Shown here: in pieces, positions 1 through 11,492 of the stretch
Layout: every line of letters starts with the position of its first letter
Numbering within the stretch: the first letter of the stretch is position 1
NCBI GenBank assembly: GCA_036936605.1
Contig: JAUPFV010000005.1
Span: 191,454,958 to 191,518,957, forward strand
DNA from: Limnanthes douglasii subsp. nivea
Taxonomy: Eukaryota > Streptophyta > Magnoliopsida > Brassicales > Limnanthaceae
Direction: 5' to 3'
Length of the DNA: 64,000 nt
The notes under the pieces: model-generated
What the model was told of the DNA's origin: nothing
Databases searched by the model: none
What the model saw: the letters and a program-made list of their open reading frames with translations, nothing else
Program-made: the position numbers and the translations under genes

Positions 1-532
1 GATTAGTATGATGGTGATTTAATAGCATTTGGTGTCTTATAATTTATGCCCAACCTGCTTATATAGCATTTTGTGTTAAGTTTAGTTGAATGAAACTACG
101 AGCGAGGATGGAAGAATACATCAGTAATCACGGACGAGGTTTGATCTTGAATATGTCAATGCTTTATAAAAGAAGGGCAGTGATGTTTGATCATCTGATA
201 TAAGGAATAGCAGAGTTACTATACAAACATAATTGTATACACAGTTATGATCCTGATTGGATACCGAGAATTAGTTTGTAATGTTTTCAGTTTGCTTCTG
301 ATGCTGTTTCTTGATATACCGCGCCTTTATACATGGCGGTCCATATCATGTTTGGGCACAGCTAAAACCTAAGATTGTTAAGTACGTTCAGTTGATTTTC
401 TTTTATAATTAGGATTATTTTATTAGATAGTAAAGTTATTATTTTAAAATTAGAATATGCATTAACTAATTGGGTTCTTCATGTGTATGCCAACTTGTTA
501 AACTGAGGCTCTTGTGCTGTCTTTTTTGTTAG

Positions 533-883
533 GTACTCCATCACAAGGGCCTTCTGCATTGGCTTTGTATTGACGTTTTTCGCTGCCTTTGATGTACCTG
601 TATTCTGGCCAATCCTACTTTTCTACTGGCTGATGCTATGCTTTCTGACTATGAGGAAACAGATACAACATATGATCAAATATAAATATGTTCCTTTCTC
701 GTTTGGTAAACAGGTACTGTAAATTCTTTTTGCTTTATGATACCTCATTTTATATCTTATATTTGTAATAACTTGATATTCTTCGTCGAGAGGGGATAAT
801 TTTGTTTTTGGTATTTCTTTTAGCAGCGATATGGTAAAAAGAGAGGCCCTTCAAGTGAGACTCTGGACGCACCTAGTGACTGA
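533..883 (+). CDS. RER1: RER1 ER-retrieval receptor, last two coding exons (partial)
   Basis: RER1 is a small four-span Golgi membrane protein that binds polar residues in transmembrane segments of escaped ER proteins and returns them by COPI vesicles. Exon 533-713 follows a pyrimidine-rich AG acceptor and ends at CAG|GTACTG. It encodes the third and fourth membrane spans, including the family signatures [14 protein letters not shown] and [15 protein letters not shown]. The final exon encodes a basic tail ([11 protein letters not shown]) and stops at TGA 881-883. Its acceptor is a tandem TAGCAG, so it starts at 824 or 827; the family usually has a single Gln here, which favours 827. The frame has no lesion. 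Upstream exons were not found in 1-532, so they lie left of the window. I infer a functional gene with its 3' end here. Confidence 0.9.
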
Positions 884-1050
884 GTTTTACCTAGGTAATT
901 ATTAGAAAATTTATTAATTAATTTAATCATTATACAATTCGTCTATAGTATAGATTGGCTGATTATATTAATTTACTATCCTGCAGTTCAACGTGGATAG
1001 CTTAAACGCTTTGGATGAGGTGAAAGATAACAATTTAATTGAAGACTCAG
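884..1050 (+). other. RER1 3' UTR with a probable intron
   Basis: Just after the RER1 stop codon there is a good donor (CTAG|GTAATT at 894/895). An AT-rich stretch follows, ending in TTTACTATCCTGCAG at 986, so an intron of 895-986 in the 3' UTR is likely. The end of the transcript cannot be placed. A short open frame at 1055-1366 is hydrophobic, low in complexity and matches nothing I know. Confidence 0.4.
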
Positions 1051-2310
1051 TGAGGTGCTTAAGTTATCATGTGTGTTTCTATCTTTTAGTTTAGATATTT
1101 ATCGATTTTACTTTGAACATTCGTGGTCGTTTAATAGCTTAGAGGAAGCAATAATAACTTTTATTCTATTAAAGAAAGAAGAAAAGATTTTCACTTTTTT
1201 GTTGTTGTATATAGAGTACATACTAAATCAATCAAGCATAGAATTTATGCTTGTATCGTTTATCCTCTTCTCTGGCTTTCTTACTGGAGGGAAGATTTAT
1301 TTATTGGTTGAGATCCTCTTAGTTAAAAACTGTTTTCTTTGCAAACAGTTCAATTTCTGTTTGTGACTGTTATTTTGTGGCTTGGATCATGGTTAAAAAC
1401 TTGATTAGATCCTAGTTTAAAACTCAGTAGCAGGTGCTTCGATTTAAATTTGGAATTTGTGTCTGAAAATTAATTGTTATTATAATGTTTCAGTTGCTTG
1501 GCAAACTGTGGCCACATGGTTCATCTTTCAAAACACAAATTAGCTGCTTGCAAAAGCAAAATAAACTTTATTGATTAACTGACCTCGGAATGGAAAACAA
1601 AAGACAGCTTGTTTTGAAGAAGCAGATCGACTAGAAAGAAGCACAAAAAAGGTTGGAAGTAATTCTTTTGACCAACTTGATTCACAGATATCCTTTAATG
1701 CTATGAATGTGCATTCTTCAACCCAGTTAGAGTGTTAAACACCGAAACCAATATAGACGTCACTTATCATGCAGGAGAACTCTAAAGGTACACCTGCAAG
1801 GGTCTGCCTTGATCTGATGAGGATTGTGAATACTATATACTTGTGTCAAATACAACCACAAGCTAAAGCAATGCTATATAGACCATTGGATAATTGCAAG
1901 GAAACTAACATGACATCGATCAAAGGGATATCTGTAATAGAAAAGGAAGCTTTTCAATCACCAATACAGCTCTCAAATTAACGCAGATGTCAGGCGTCCT
2001 AATGTGTTCTTCCTAATGAATGAAGCTACTTAGGAAGATATTAGGCCGCCAACTGGAGTATCACAGGTTTTGGAGGTTGTTCTTTTTTTGATTGTTTTTT
2101 TCCCTTTGAGGAAGTACCAAAAAGAATTGTCCATCAAGGACATTTTTTCCAAAAATTATAAAATATCAGTGTATCCCACGATTATCTTTGACGTATTGAA
2201 GCAATTTCCAGTTATCAATTAGATTTTGGATATCTTCCTAAGGTCGACGGGGTCCTTCATCAAATAAACAATGTCATTATAAACAATAAACAATAGTATA
2301 GTATATTTAC
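1051..2310. other. No recognisable gene
   Basis: AT-rich sequence downstream of RER1. A 70-codon open frame (1769-1981) has no recognisable domain or splice context, and I do not call it a gene. Confidence 0.3.
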
Positions 2311-2414
2311 GATTCTTTCTATTTCTATCCTCTTAAGGTTTGGTAATCGGGATATGACAACCGATTCTTTCTATTTCTATCCTCTTAAGGTTTAGTAATC
2401 GGGATATGACGACC
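2311..2414. repeat. Tandem duplication, two 52-bp units
   Basis: The unit beginning GATTCTTTCTATTTCTATCC at 2311 recurs 52 bp later at 2363, differing at only a few positions such as GGTTTGG versus GGTTTAG. It looks like a local slippage duplication with no coding role. Confidence 0.85.
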
Positions 2415-2699
2415 AAAATGTAGTTGGCTAGTAGGATTTTGTTATATTTGTGTCATTTTTTTGATAGATCAGTATAGTTGTCATGGCGCAGTATTTGTTC
2501 CTCTTATCATCATGGTATAATGTATATGGTTGTTTTGATGTCTAGACTTGAACTGACCGTCTATGTACGGAAGCCTTGACAGGCTAAAGAGGGGAAATAA
2601 AACATGTCTCTACTGGTCCACCTACGGTGAATTATATGTGACCGAGGAAGTCACAAACATAAGAGTAGGAGGAGGATAATTCTATATCCATGTATCTTT

Positions 2700-3960
2700 C
2701 GGAACTAAACGGAGACGCATAGTCTTCTCAATCCAAATTTGAGACTCGGACTTGAGCTAAAAGTGCCGTGAAAGTCAAATTAAAATTTTCAAAACTTTCT
2801 TTGCAAGATTAGTTCATGAGATGAGCCCTTCTCTATACGAGGTAATGGCCACCTCAACCATATAATCACCCAATATGTTATTGGTATGCACGAAACGTTG
2901 TGTATGGTCTCTCAAGATTTCCCCGTGCATCTGTTTAAAGTGGTGTATATGGTTCTTATGACCTTTGGTTACCTTGATCCCCATGAACTAACGTCTGAAC
3001 ATATTCAACAGACGATCAAAGCTCTTGATGGACCTCGATGCCAAGAATTGAACCATATCATAGTGTTCTCTTTGGAAGTCATTGAAAACATCCTATAGTG
3101 TAACCGATCATTACGTTCGTAAATGCTCTATGTGATGTTCTGAGTGACCAGTCCCATCGTACTTATCCATTTTTTTGGACATCAAACTTTTCTGGTAGCT
3201 CGATTGTCATAATATATGGGATGAGAGGTGATATCTCCCTCATATACTCTTGGGTGGAGAAAGAGCAGTCTGTCGCACATCGTATTTATACAATAGAAAT
3301 ATTCCAAGTTAAACACGGATGCCGAAATACCATATAGAGGCCCCTACCTTGGGAATGCCTGAGGGGTGAACCCGACCCGGTGTCCAGTGTGCGTGAAGTC
3401 TTCCTGTTATTGAACATCCAAAGCCGGGTTTCTTGGTGCTTGCTCATGGCAACTCTGCTCACTTGCAACAGTTACCCGAGTACCATGAATGACGCTTACG
3501 AATTACACCCCCAAGGTCTCTTCGGCGGTACCTCTGCCTTTGCGAGGATGAGAAATCCTCGCAATCACTCGCTGATACTGACAAATATCGCTCTCTCATC
3601 GAATACCCCTTCCTCGGAGAGTTGCAAGCGGCATCCGGATCATACCCGTGAACTCATTCATATTATCCTCTATCGACTCCCAAAATTAAGTAAAGTAATA
3701 AATCCCACTGATAAGCCCAAGATAAACTCGCCTAGAATTGTTAGTCAAATATTTCTCGAGAGAAGACTATTAGAGAAATAAAGTAAAGTAATAAATTTCA
3801 AGCGGTAATAAATGATTATTCATCCTTCCCCAGGTGACGTATCGTATTTATAGTAAACACTATGGATCTTGAAGCTCTAATGGCCCGTTAACATAAAGTG
3901 TATCTTTCGGGGCTTTAGCTGAGCCTTTAACCTATATGCCTATATGGTCCAAAATCATGC
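2700..3960 (-). mobile_element. Decayed Gypsy gag and LTR-like sequence (tentative)
   Basis: On the minus strand, around 3215-3160, interrupted frames read like the start of a plant Gypsy capsid domain (an ELPEKF motif, then a segment resembling the region before the gag core). Further upstream on the same strand (3960-3780) is a TATA-containing, LTR-like stretch (ACTATAAATACGATACG). No frame is intact. The open frames at 3286-3468 (-) and 3380-3781 (+) overlap this region and are not independent genes. This could also be unrelated intergenic sequence. Confidence 0.35.
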
Positions 3961-3996
3961 CAAGATAATTCCCTAATCAAATAGTATTCTTAGGGC

Positions 3997-4557
3997 AGGG
4001 CTGTTAACGCTTTTCTGAAACCGAGAACCGGACCGGGACCAACAGATAAAAACCGGATCGAGAATCGTTCGCGGTTCCATTTTAAAAACCAAAAATAGAT
4101 AAGGAATCGAAACAAAAAACCGGTTAGGAACCGAACTGGTAAAACCGATTAACCGATAGGACCGATATGGAATCGAACCGATAAAATCGATACGGAATCG
4201 AACCGACGAAACTGACAAACCGGTAGAACCGATAAGAAATCCGTCCAAATAAAATCGTTAAAACCAATTATTTATTATTATTATATTTTTTTTTATAAAT
4301 TATAGTAGCAAAATTAATAGTTAATTACCATTTTTAAAAAAAAATCAAAGATTAACTTATAAACTTTATTTTTTATATGATTTATTTCAATAAAAAGTTA
4401 AAAATCAAATTTTAATTAATTTTATTTTTTAAATGGACCAAACCGGACCAAAACGGGACCAGACCGAACCGGAACCAAATCCGAATCGATAAACTTAGCG
4501 GTTCGGTTCGGTCCGGTTCTTTCAAAACCCGGACCGAACTGGACCGATAACAGCCCT
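3997..4557. mobile_element. MITE-like element built of CCGGACCG-type repeats
   Basis: The ends form an inverted repeat: AGGGCTGTTAACG at the left and its near complement CGATAACAGCCCT at the right. Both arms are dense in short GC-rich motifs (GAACCGGACCGGGACC, AACCGATA) around an A/T-rich centre. This layout is familiar from non-autonomous hAT-like elements of plants. A clean 8-bp target duplication could not be found, so the superfamily is uncertain. A partial second copy lies at 57787. Confidence 0.65.
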
Positions 4558-6885
4558 ACCCATAACTATCAGTTGCTCACTAGACTGTTCCTAAATGATA
4601 TATAACAATGACTTAAATAGTTATTATAGAAAAAAAACTGTTGAGAGAAAAAAAGATGATATAAGAGAAAGCTCTATAAAATCAAAAGAGATATATTTTT
4701 TAGTTTAGCATAGTCTAAATTAAGGTTTAGTTATACCTATACGTAGTTAGTGAATGCAGTTCACTAATTTCATATAGGCCCTTTAATTAAACGCACTTTA
4801 TTTGACATGCTCGAATCTTCATTGAGAGTGACTTTAAAATTCTGGTCTTTTTCTTGGTTCAGGGGCTACTCACTACCCTATTGCTAATATTCTTACCAGA
4901 ATCAGAAATCTCCTCCCGACCATGATTATCCATCATGTTTTTAGAGAACAAAACTTTGCAGAAAATTTGCTTGCAAGGTAGACTCTAAAGTGCAAAATGA
5001 GAATCCATTACTAAAACTTTAGCCGTCCTAGCCAGTTACTGGCCGTAACTTTACTTGAAAGTCTGGTTATTGGTCAATTGAGAATCCATTAGTGACCCAA
5101 TTCGAATGTTACTATTAATTTAAAAGCAAAGCTAATTTCTGTTTCTTACATTTTGCATAACTTAGACAAAGTAGGCTGACTGATTTTGAAGAAATTGAGC
5201 TCTGATTATTGCCCGATTCCATCAAATCCAATCTCCTCTTTCTTAACTTGGGTCTGTTTGCTTTCAAGTTGTGGTCGAATCTTTGTTTTTCAGCAAGCTA
5301 GTGTTCAAAGACGAATTCTGGTCCTTCCGAAGGCAGAGCCTGAAGATTCCTTCTCGAGTGGCCACTCCATGACTGAATTTCGCTAGCTCTAATCTTTCCT
5401 CTCTGAGTCTTCTCTATCACTCTTTGAGCTGCTCATGAAAATCCTGGATTAAGTGAAAGCCTCAACTTGAATTTCACCCCAATTCCAGTGATCTCCTTTT
5501 ATGAGCTGAATAATCGCTTGCCTCCCTTTAATCGAATGACGAGTCTGCTTGTTGAAATCAAACCTAGGTTCGTGACGAAGAATTCGAGTTGTTGAATATG
5601 AAGAGTGCTCTATTTGCTTGATTGGATTCCTCCCTTCGAAAGCAGTTCTCAAAATTTGGAGTGTCATTTGAGTTTCAATTTCATATTGGCACCTGGGTTT
5701 CTTAAATTTTGGAGCTTCATTTGAGTTTAAATTTCATATTGGCGCCTCAGATCTTCTTATTATGCCTATTGGGTCAATTATGTATCTAACATTTACTCTT
5801 CTCGCACCTTTTTTAATATAATATTCCTCATTTTTTAAAAAAAAATTTCTTAATTTTCTTCACTAAATTACGATACAAGTTTGATTATGAATATTGATTA
5901 TATTAATCAACTTAACTTGTAACAACAAGTGTCAATGCTCTATATTTATAAGGATGAGACATTCCAAATCCGGTATTTTTTTACAAAAATTGTAAAGATA
6001 TTCTAAATTAGAATGTTTTATCCTTGCAGATTTTGAGTATCAAAATTATTGTAATTGTAAGTTAAATTATCAAAATTATTGTAATTGGAAGTCAAATTAT
6101 ATAACTATAATCAATATTAAGTTTAATTTAACTAGCATGTAATAATAGGATTATCATAAATATTATAGTGTAGATACTAGTTGGATTGATGTGAATATAA
6201 AAGGAGAGTTTATTAAGTTCATGTTATAATTATTGAGTCATTTGAACCGAATAAAGTCTTGGTCCCCTTTTGGATACGAGGACATCAAAATATTATAATA
6301 AAGACGAGTGGGTAAAGTTAGTAGAAAGAAGAGGTTTACATGTTCGAGCCCAAGTCATTCAACTAGTTCCTTCTCTATTTCCCACTAAGTAAATTCAGTA
6401 GGACTATGATATAAATAGGGAAAGATATAAAAACATGATCGTTTTTTCTCTTCCATTATTATTCTCCTATTTTCTTAAACCTTAAACCCTAAATTTATTT
6501 TTGTTGTTTCTGTAGAGCTTAGTTGATTGTTTATTCTTCAACCATCATCACGATCTACCTCTCGTGGTCCATATGAAGAATCCATTAATGGTCCTGTCAT
6601 TTATAAATGCACAATGTCTTCATGTACATTGCAACATTTTTCTTGCATTTGAAGTTTTTGGGGTAAATCTTAGAACTCTTACAACAATTTCTTAATGTAT
6701 TTATATATATATATTAATTTATTTATTCTATAATGCTATTATTCAGTTGGATATCTCCAAACATGCAAGTTTTTTAAACTAGGTTTGTGTCTAACCCAAA
6801 ACTTATATTGTTTTTAATAATTTTTTCACTAAAGTTCTGTTAGAAGAATAAATGATAGATTTCATTGTTCATCCAAATAAATATG
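4558..6885. other. AT-rich intergenic sequence, nothing recognised
   Basis: Short open frames at 5186-5386 (+) and 5449-5667 (-) lack domains, codon signal or splice context. A single telomere-like AAACCCTAAA at 6484 is not an array. No RNA gene or transposon end was recognised. Confidence 0.3.
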
Positions 6886-7380
6886 TTGGATATTTTACTG
6901 TTATTTGATTGACTAGCCGACCAATGTAGTCATAATATATTATCGAGCAAGTCGGAGAATATGGAGTGCACATTTGTCAGAATATATTACGATTAGTGGG
7001 TCCAAAGGGCGAAGTGTGGTTGAGGTTAAATTTTGTTTTGAATGATAAAACTAGTCTCAAAATTCATTGAAATTTTGAATTTGAAGAATTAATTCGAATT
7101 TCAATTTAAATCTTTTTTCCTATTTTATCATTTGAAATTATAACCATTTTCGGACATAAAACTGTTTTTACAGTTTGAGTATTTTTGGTTGAATAAATAG
7201 GTATGGTTAGGTTAAAAATGATTATCAATATAACAATAATTGTAGTTCAAAAGAAACTATCTGATGTTTTATTGGGTTCAAAATTTTAAAAAACCACCAA
7301 AATTTTCAATATAAAATTGTCAAAACAAGACTTCATAATTTATCTAAAAATCTAAACAATATTCCCAACAAAACATATTT
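6886..7380 (+). mobile_element. Degenerate Copia LTR fragment
   Basis: The stretch beginning TTGATTGACTAGCCGACC shares its order of motifs (ATATATTATCGAGCAAGTCG, GGAGTGCACATTTGTC, a GGGTCCAAAGGGCG block) with the LTR at 14177-14645 on the opposite strand and with the fragment near 17190. It ends in the run CACCAAAATTTTCAAT followed by AAACAAGA, as in Copia LTR 3' ends of this type. No internal domain remains. Confidence 0.5.
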
Positions 7381-8362
7381 TTACTAAAAATAAAAAAATA
7401 TTTATTACTAAAAAAATAATTTTAGATTGATTTAGGATTAATCATAATCATTGTAAATTTGTTACATTTTACATTTTTTTCGGATTAATGTTGCATCTTT
7501 GAGTTTGGTTTTTTTTTGGATTTGGATGAATTTTTAAATGTTTTAGATCTAAAACGTATAAATGAAAATCGGTAAATGTAATAGTATTTTTTTTTCTGGT
7601 ATGATAATTGGTTCGTTCGGACATCGCTAGTAATCCATTACGGAAAAAATTTATCCCACGATTCTAGGCTTCGCAAGCACCTCAAAATCTCATACATCAT
7701 AGAACTGGCAATCGCATATCAAATGCGCACATGCTAAAGATCGAAGCCACTTTTATTAAATCAAAATTTCTCTTTACCTCCTTGAAGCATCAATTTTAAC
7801 GGTCTCTACTTCTGAGGAAATTTAAAGTTCACATTCTATTAGTATGCCCACGTCCAATGTTGGGTGGGCAAGAGTGTGTTTGTTTTAAGTTGGATTCTGA
7901 CATTAATTTTCTTGATTTAGTGAGGTGTTAAACTAGTTTTTTATTTGAAATCGTGTTTTTTTGGTATTTTAGTTTTGGGGCGATAACTTATCTATTCTAG
8001 TGGGAAAGGCTATGATCTCTGTCTCTTATCTCTTTTTGTTCTGGTTTTGCGATTCTATTGTATTTTTTTAGATTTTTGGTTCAGTTTTTTTGAACCAAAA
8101 CTGTCGGGTCGGAGTAACTTAACTTTGTTTCGTTATCGATTTTTTTTTGTATTTTGGAGCCATTCTCCATCAAGTTGGTTGGAGTTGTTGCTGTATTCAT
8201 GGTCACCTTTATTTTGTTGTTTTTTTTCTAGGCTCATTGTTATTTTTTTTTTAATTTGAACATTTTTTATTCTATTTTCTTGCCCAAATATTGAAACGTG
8301 ATTTTTTTTTCTTTTCCTTTAAGACTTTTAAGCTGCTTTTCAGGATATGCTTTATTTGTAAC
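7381..8362. other. AT- and T-rich sequence, nothing recognised
   Basis: Phe-rich open frames such as 8047-8259 come from long T runs. No gene, RNA or element end was identified up to the MULE-like element boundary. Confidence 0.3.
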
Positions 8363-10263
8363 GGGTATGACTATATATACCCAAATGTGGTTTAAGTTTA
8401 CCCAAAAAACGCAATTGACTTTTGTTTGGTTTTTTAAGGACGAAAATACCCTCAAATATCCATTTAATTACGGAAATGACATTAAGTAAAAGAAAACACT
8501 AAGTATATCATAAATATACCCAAATCAGAAAAATACATATTTTACTATCTTTACCAAAAAACACTTTGATTTAGTAGATCAAACCCCATATTACTACAAT
8601 TTTGTGAAGTTTTTCAAAGTGTTCTTGAACATTCAAAGTTGCCTCAAGAACATTCAAACTCTCTTCAAAAAATTTAAACTTTTTCTAATAAAAACACAAA
8701 ATCAAACATGAATCAACCCAAATTAAGGTAAAAAATGATTTTTGTTTTTTGTTTTTTTTTTCAAACTCATGAATCAAAAGTAGATTTAAGTTTAAATTAG
8801 GTAAAAACAAAATCAATTTTTTTTTTCTATTTTCCAGTCTGGAAAATGGACGGCACCGTGCATTGAGTCTGCACCATCGGTGCAGGCCTATTTGTTTTTT
8901 AAAAAAATTGTTAATATTTTTTTTAATAAAATCCTTAAAAGTTTATTTTTTTTAAAACTAACGTCTAAAATTATTAATTTTTTTTCAATTTTTATTTTAT
9001 TTTAGTGTTTATGTATTTAATGGTTATAATAACTTTAATTATTTGAAAATTAATTTAATTATTGATTAGTAGTTTATGCGTTTGAAAATTAATAAATGTG
9101 ATTTTTTAAATTAAAATATAATTATATTTAAACTTGAATTAATAAAATCTCATTTATAAATTTAATAAGTATATATAGGAACTTATCAATTTAATAAAAT
9201 CTCAATATATATATTGGTATATATATTTTCCAAAAATCTTGTTACGTTACTGTTACTGTATATATTTATAAATTTTTTAATGAGATTTTATTAATTAATG
9301 TTTTATTTATTTTTAAACTCATCGCATATACTTAAAGGGTTTTATTGAATGTATTTATTATTATTTTTTAGGATATTTGTACCAAGATAAATAAATAATT
9401 AAGTCAAAACTCAAAATCGGCGGAATAGACTACTTGATCAAATACCTTAAATAAACAAAAAAAATTATAGTTAGTCATAAAAAATTATATAAACAATTAA
9501 TACATAAATTAAAATTAGTATAACCATTAAATACATAAACACTAAAATAACAATTTTTTTTAAAATAATAATAATTTTGGAAAGTTAATTTTAAAAAAAA
9601 TAAAATTATAAGGACTTGATTTTGTAAAAATTTTAAGTTTTTTTTTTTAAAAAAAGGCATGCACCATCGGTGCAGATCTTGTAGTACCGATGGTGCATTG
9701 GGCCTGCACCATCGGTACGAAAGGCCCGCACCGGTGGGGTGCGCCAAGCACCCATCGGTTCCGGCCAAGCACCCATCGGTTCCGGCCATTTTCCGGGCTG
9801 GAAAATGACAAAAATTAAATCTAATTCACAAAATTAAATCTATAATTAAAATTAAATTTACGCACCGATGGGTGCCTAGCTCACCCTATCTTATTTAAAA
9901 TTAAATCTAATTTTAAAATTAAATCTAATTCTAATCTATATTTTTGACTAAAAATCCAAACAAAATCACAAAAATTAAAGTCTAAACAATAAAAAATCCA
10001 TAATTAAACAAGAAATTAAATTTAATAAATAATTACTTCGCAAATATTTGTCGGAAAATTTAGAGAGAGATATGTTAGAGAGAAGGAAGAGTGAATATGG
10101 AATGTTAGAGAGAAAATGAAGCCGAGAGATTTAGTAAAAGAAAAAAAAGCTTATATACTTCCAAAGGGGCATTTTCGTCTAAAATTGGATAAACTTATAC
10201 AAAAATGGGTAAACTCAAAATTGGGTAAACTTAAACCAGATTTGGGTATATATAGCTTGACCC
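8363..10263. mobile_element. Non-autonomous MULE-like element, about 1.9 kb
   Basis: The left end (GGGTATGACTATATATACCC, then AAATGTGGTTTAAGTTTACCCA) is inverted at the right end, where the minus strand reads GGGTCAAGCTATATATACCC and continues with the same TTTAAGTTTACCCA block. The imperfect terminal repeats extend into the subterminal sequence (GGGCATTTTCGTCTAAAATTG on the right). The flanking 9-mers ATTTGTAAC (8354-8362) and AACTGTAAT (10264-10272) match at 6 of 9 positions, as an old MULE target duplication might. No transposase is present. The length of TIR and the 9-bp spacing suggest Mutator-like; another superfamily cannot be excluded. Confidence 0.65.
8836..9810. repeat. Long internal inverted repeat (foldback) within the MULE-like element
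   Basis: Two arms of roughly 200 bp face each other. The left arm runs from TTCCAGTCTGGAAAATGG at 8836 through TTTATGTATTTAATGGTTAT near 9007-9026. The right arm carries the complements near 9524-9546 and CCATTTTCCGGGCTGGAAAATG at 9786-9807. Each arm contains the palindromic motif GCACCATCGGTGC or a variant. The right arm also has two tandem copies of a 21-22-bp unit (CCAAGCACCCATCGGTTCC) at 9745-9787. RNA from here could form a long hairpin. Confidence 0.7.
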
Positions 10264-10267
10264 AACT

Positions 10268-11492
10268 GTAATACCTTTTTATTTTTTTATTTTTTTTAAG
10301 AAAAAAAACTGAATTATTAAATGGTAAACAAACAATACAAACAGGTTCATGGGCCCAAAACTACAAAGCTGAAAACAAAGAAAAGAAAAAGGCCCAAATA
10401 GAACCCAAACCCAAGAACAAAACCAACCCCCTCTACAATATCTTCCCCTAATTCGAAACCCTAGCTTCACTCCAGAGACTCAATCTATTCCTAAGAGAAA
10501 CGACAACCACCACCAACCCTCGAAACACCATCCTCAGTCGCCACCCAAACAACCACACCAAAGCCCACCAGACACTCGAACTTCTTCTGACGACCACCAT
10601 CAACGACATGCCACCACCAGAGCAGCTATACAATCGAACCATCACCACCATCAACAACAGCCAAACTTAACCCGGATCGATATACCCCACACCAAGGCTT
10701 TCGAGGGTTACGATAGCCAAAAGCTCAACGGGAGCATAAACCACAGAGAACAGTTTGTCCTCCTTCACCTTCAACACCCACTTCGAGATCCAGTCAGCAG
10801 CGACGTTCTGGGTTCGAGAAACATACCGAAGGCTCATGGTCGAATGGATCAGACTACGACAGACATTAACCATGGAGATGGAAGCTACATTACCAGTAGC
10901 CAGAATGTCGACAAGAGTCTGGCCGTCCGACTCAATGTCGACATTCGACCAGTTGTTCTTTCGATAGTATAACAGTGCCTCAAGCAGGGCCAGGCACTCC
11001 GCCTTGAAGGGATCGACCTTGCCAAAAAGAAAACCTTGACCAGAGAGCAGATTTCCATTCTCATCTCTAATCAGAAAGCCACCACTGGTTTCACGCACCG
11101 TCCACGTTAAGATTTAGCCTGCCAGAAGGAGGAGACAACCACTTAAGGTATATAGGTTTATGCTTTCTTTTGTAGACCGATAGACAGCCTAGGGCCACAC
11201 CAGCCATATGGACTCCTGACCAATGAATTGATTTTAAAAGACCATTAGAATCCACACCATTGATGACTCTGTTAATACTCTTAACAGCACAGTAAAAGCT
11301 ATCATAAGCACCAGAAAACTTACTGGCATTCCTATTACGCCATATTGCCCAACATATAATTTGTGGGACAAGATGTGTAATATGAAACCTACAATTCAAA
11401 ACCCAGAACCAAGTATAAAATACATGGCTAATAGACATGAATCTGCTTAAAGGGACCCTGAAAAGAATCCTATAGTAATACCTTTTTATTTT
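10268..11492 (-). mobile_element. 5'-truncated LINE insertion with 18-bp target-site duplication
   Basis: The sequence GTAATACCTTTTTATTTT occurs at 10268-10285 and again at 11475-11492, bracketing the insert. On the minus strand the element ends in an A-rich tail immediately inside the 10268 copy. Inside lies only the 3' part of a LINE ORF2 (zinc-knuckle-adjacent region plus RNase H) and a GC-richer 3' UTR. This is the normal result of target-primed reverse transcription with 5' truncation. The insertion point sits at the right flank of the MULE-like element. Confidence 0.9.
10667..11438 (-). pseudogene. LINE ORF2 C-terminal fragment with RNase H domain
   Basis: Two overlapping minus-strand frames make up the fragment. 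Frame 11438-11091 ends in RLNLNVDGA, the first RNase H strand with its catalytic Asp. Frame 11098-10667 continues with GGFLIRDENGN, then an AECLALLEAL segment (catalytic Glu), DIESDGQTLVD (catalytic Asp) and SRTQNVAADWISK (His replaced by Gln-Asn context at the end). A small deletion has shifted the frame between them. The stretch upstream, with TWFWVLNCRFHITHLVPQII, aligns with the same region of the LINE at 44.2-49.5 kb, so both belong to one lineage. It is non-functional because of truncation and the frameshift. Confidence 0.85.

Noticed and set aside
1055..1366. Hydrophobic 103-codon frame after RER1
   Set aside because: Phe/Leu-rich from T-rich DNA, starting within the presumed RER1 3' UTR; no homology recognised.
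6478..6492. Telomere-like AAACCCTAAA
   Set aside because: Only one and a half units, no array; common by chance in AT-rich plant DNA.
9475..9789. A 104-codon frame with MAGTDGCL repeats
   Set aside because: It lies across the hairpin arm of the MULE-like element and its repeats come from a 22-bp DNA duplication. There is no sign of a gene.
10448..10657. Val/Arg-rich open frame in the LINE 3' region
   Set aside because: It lies after the ORF2 stop, in the LINE 3' UTR. No domain.
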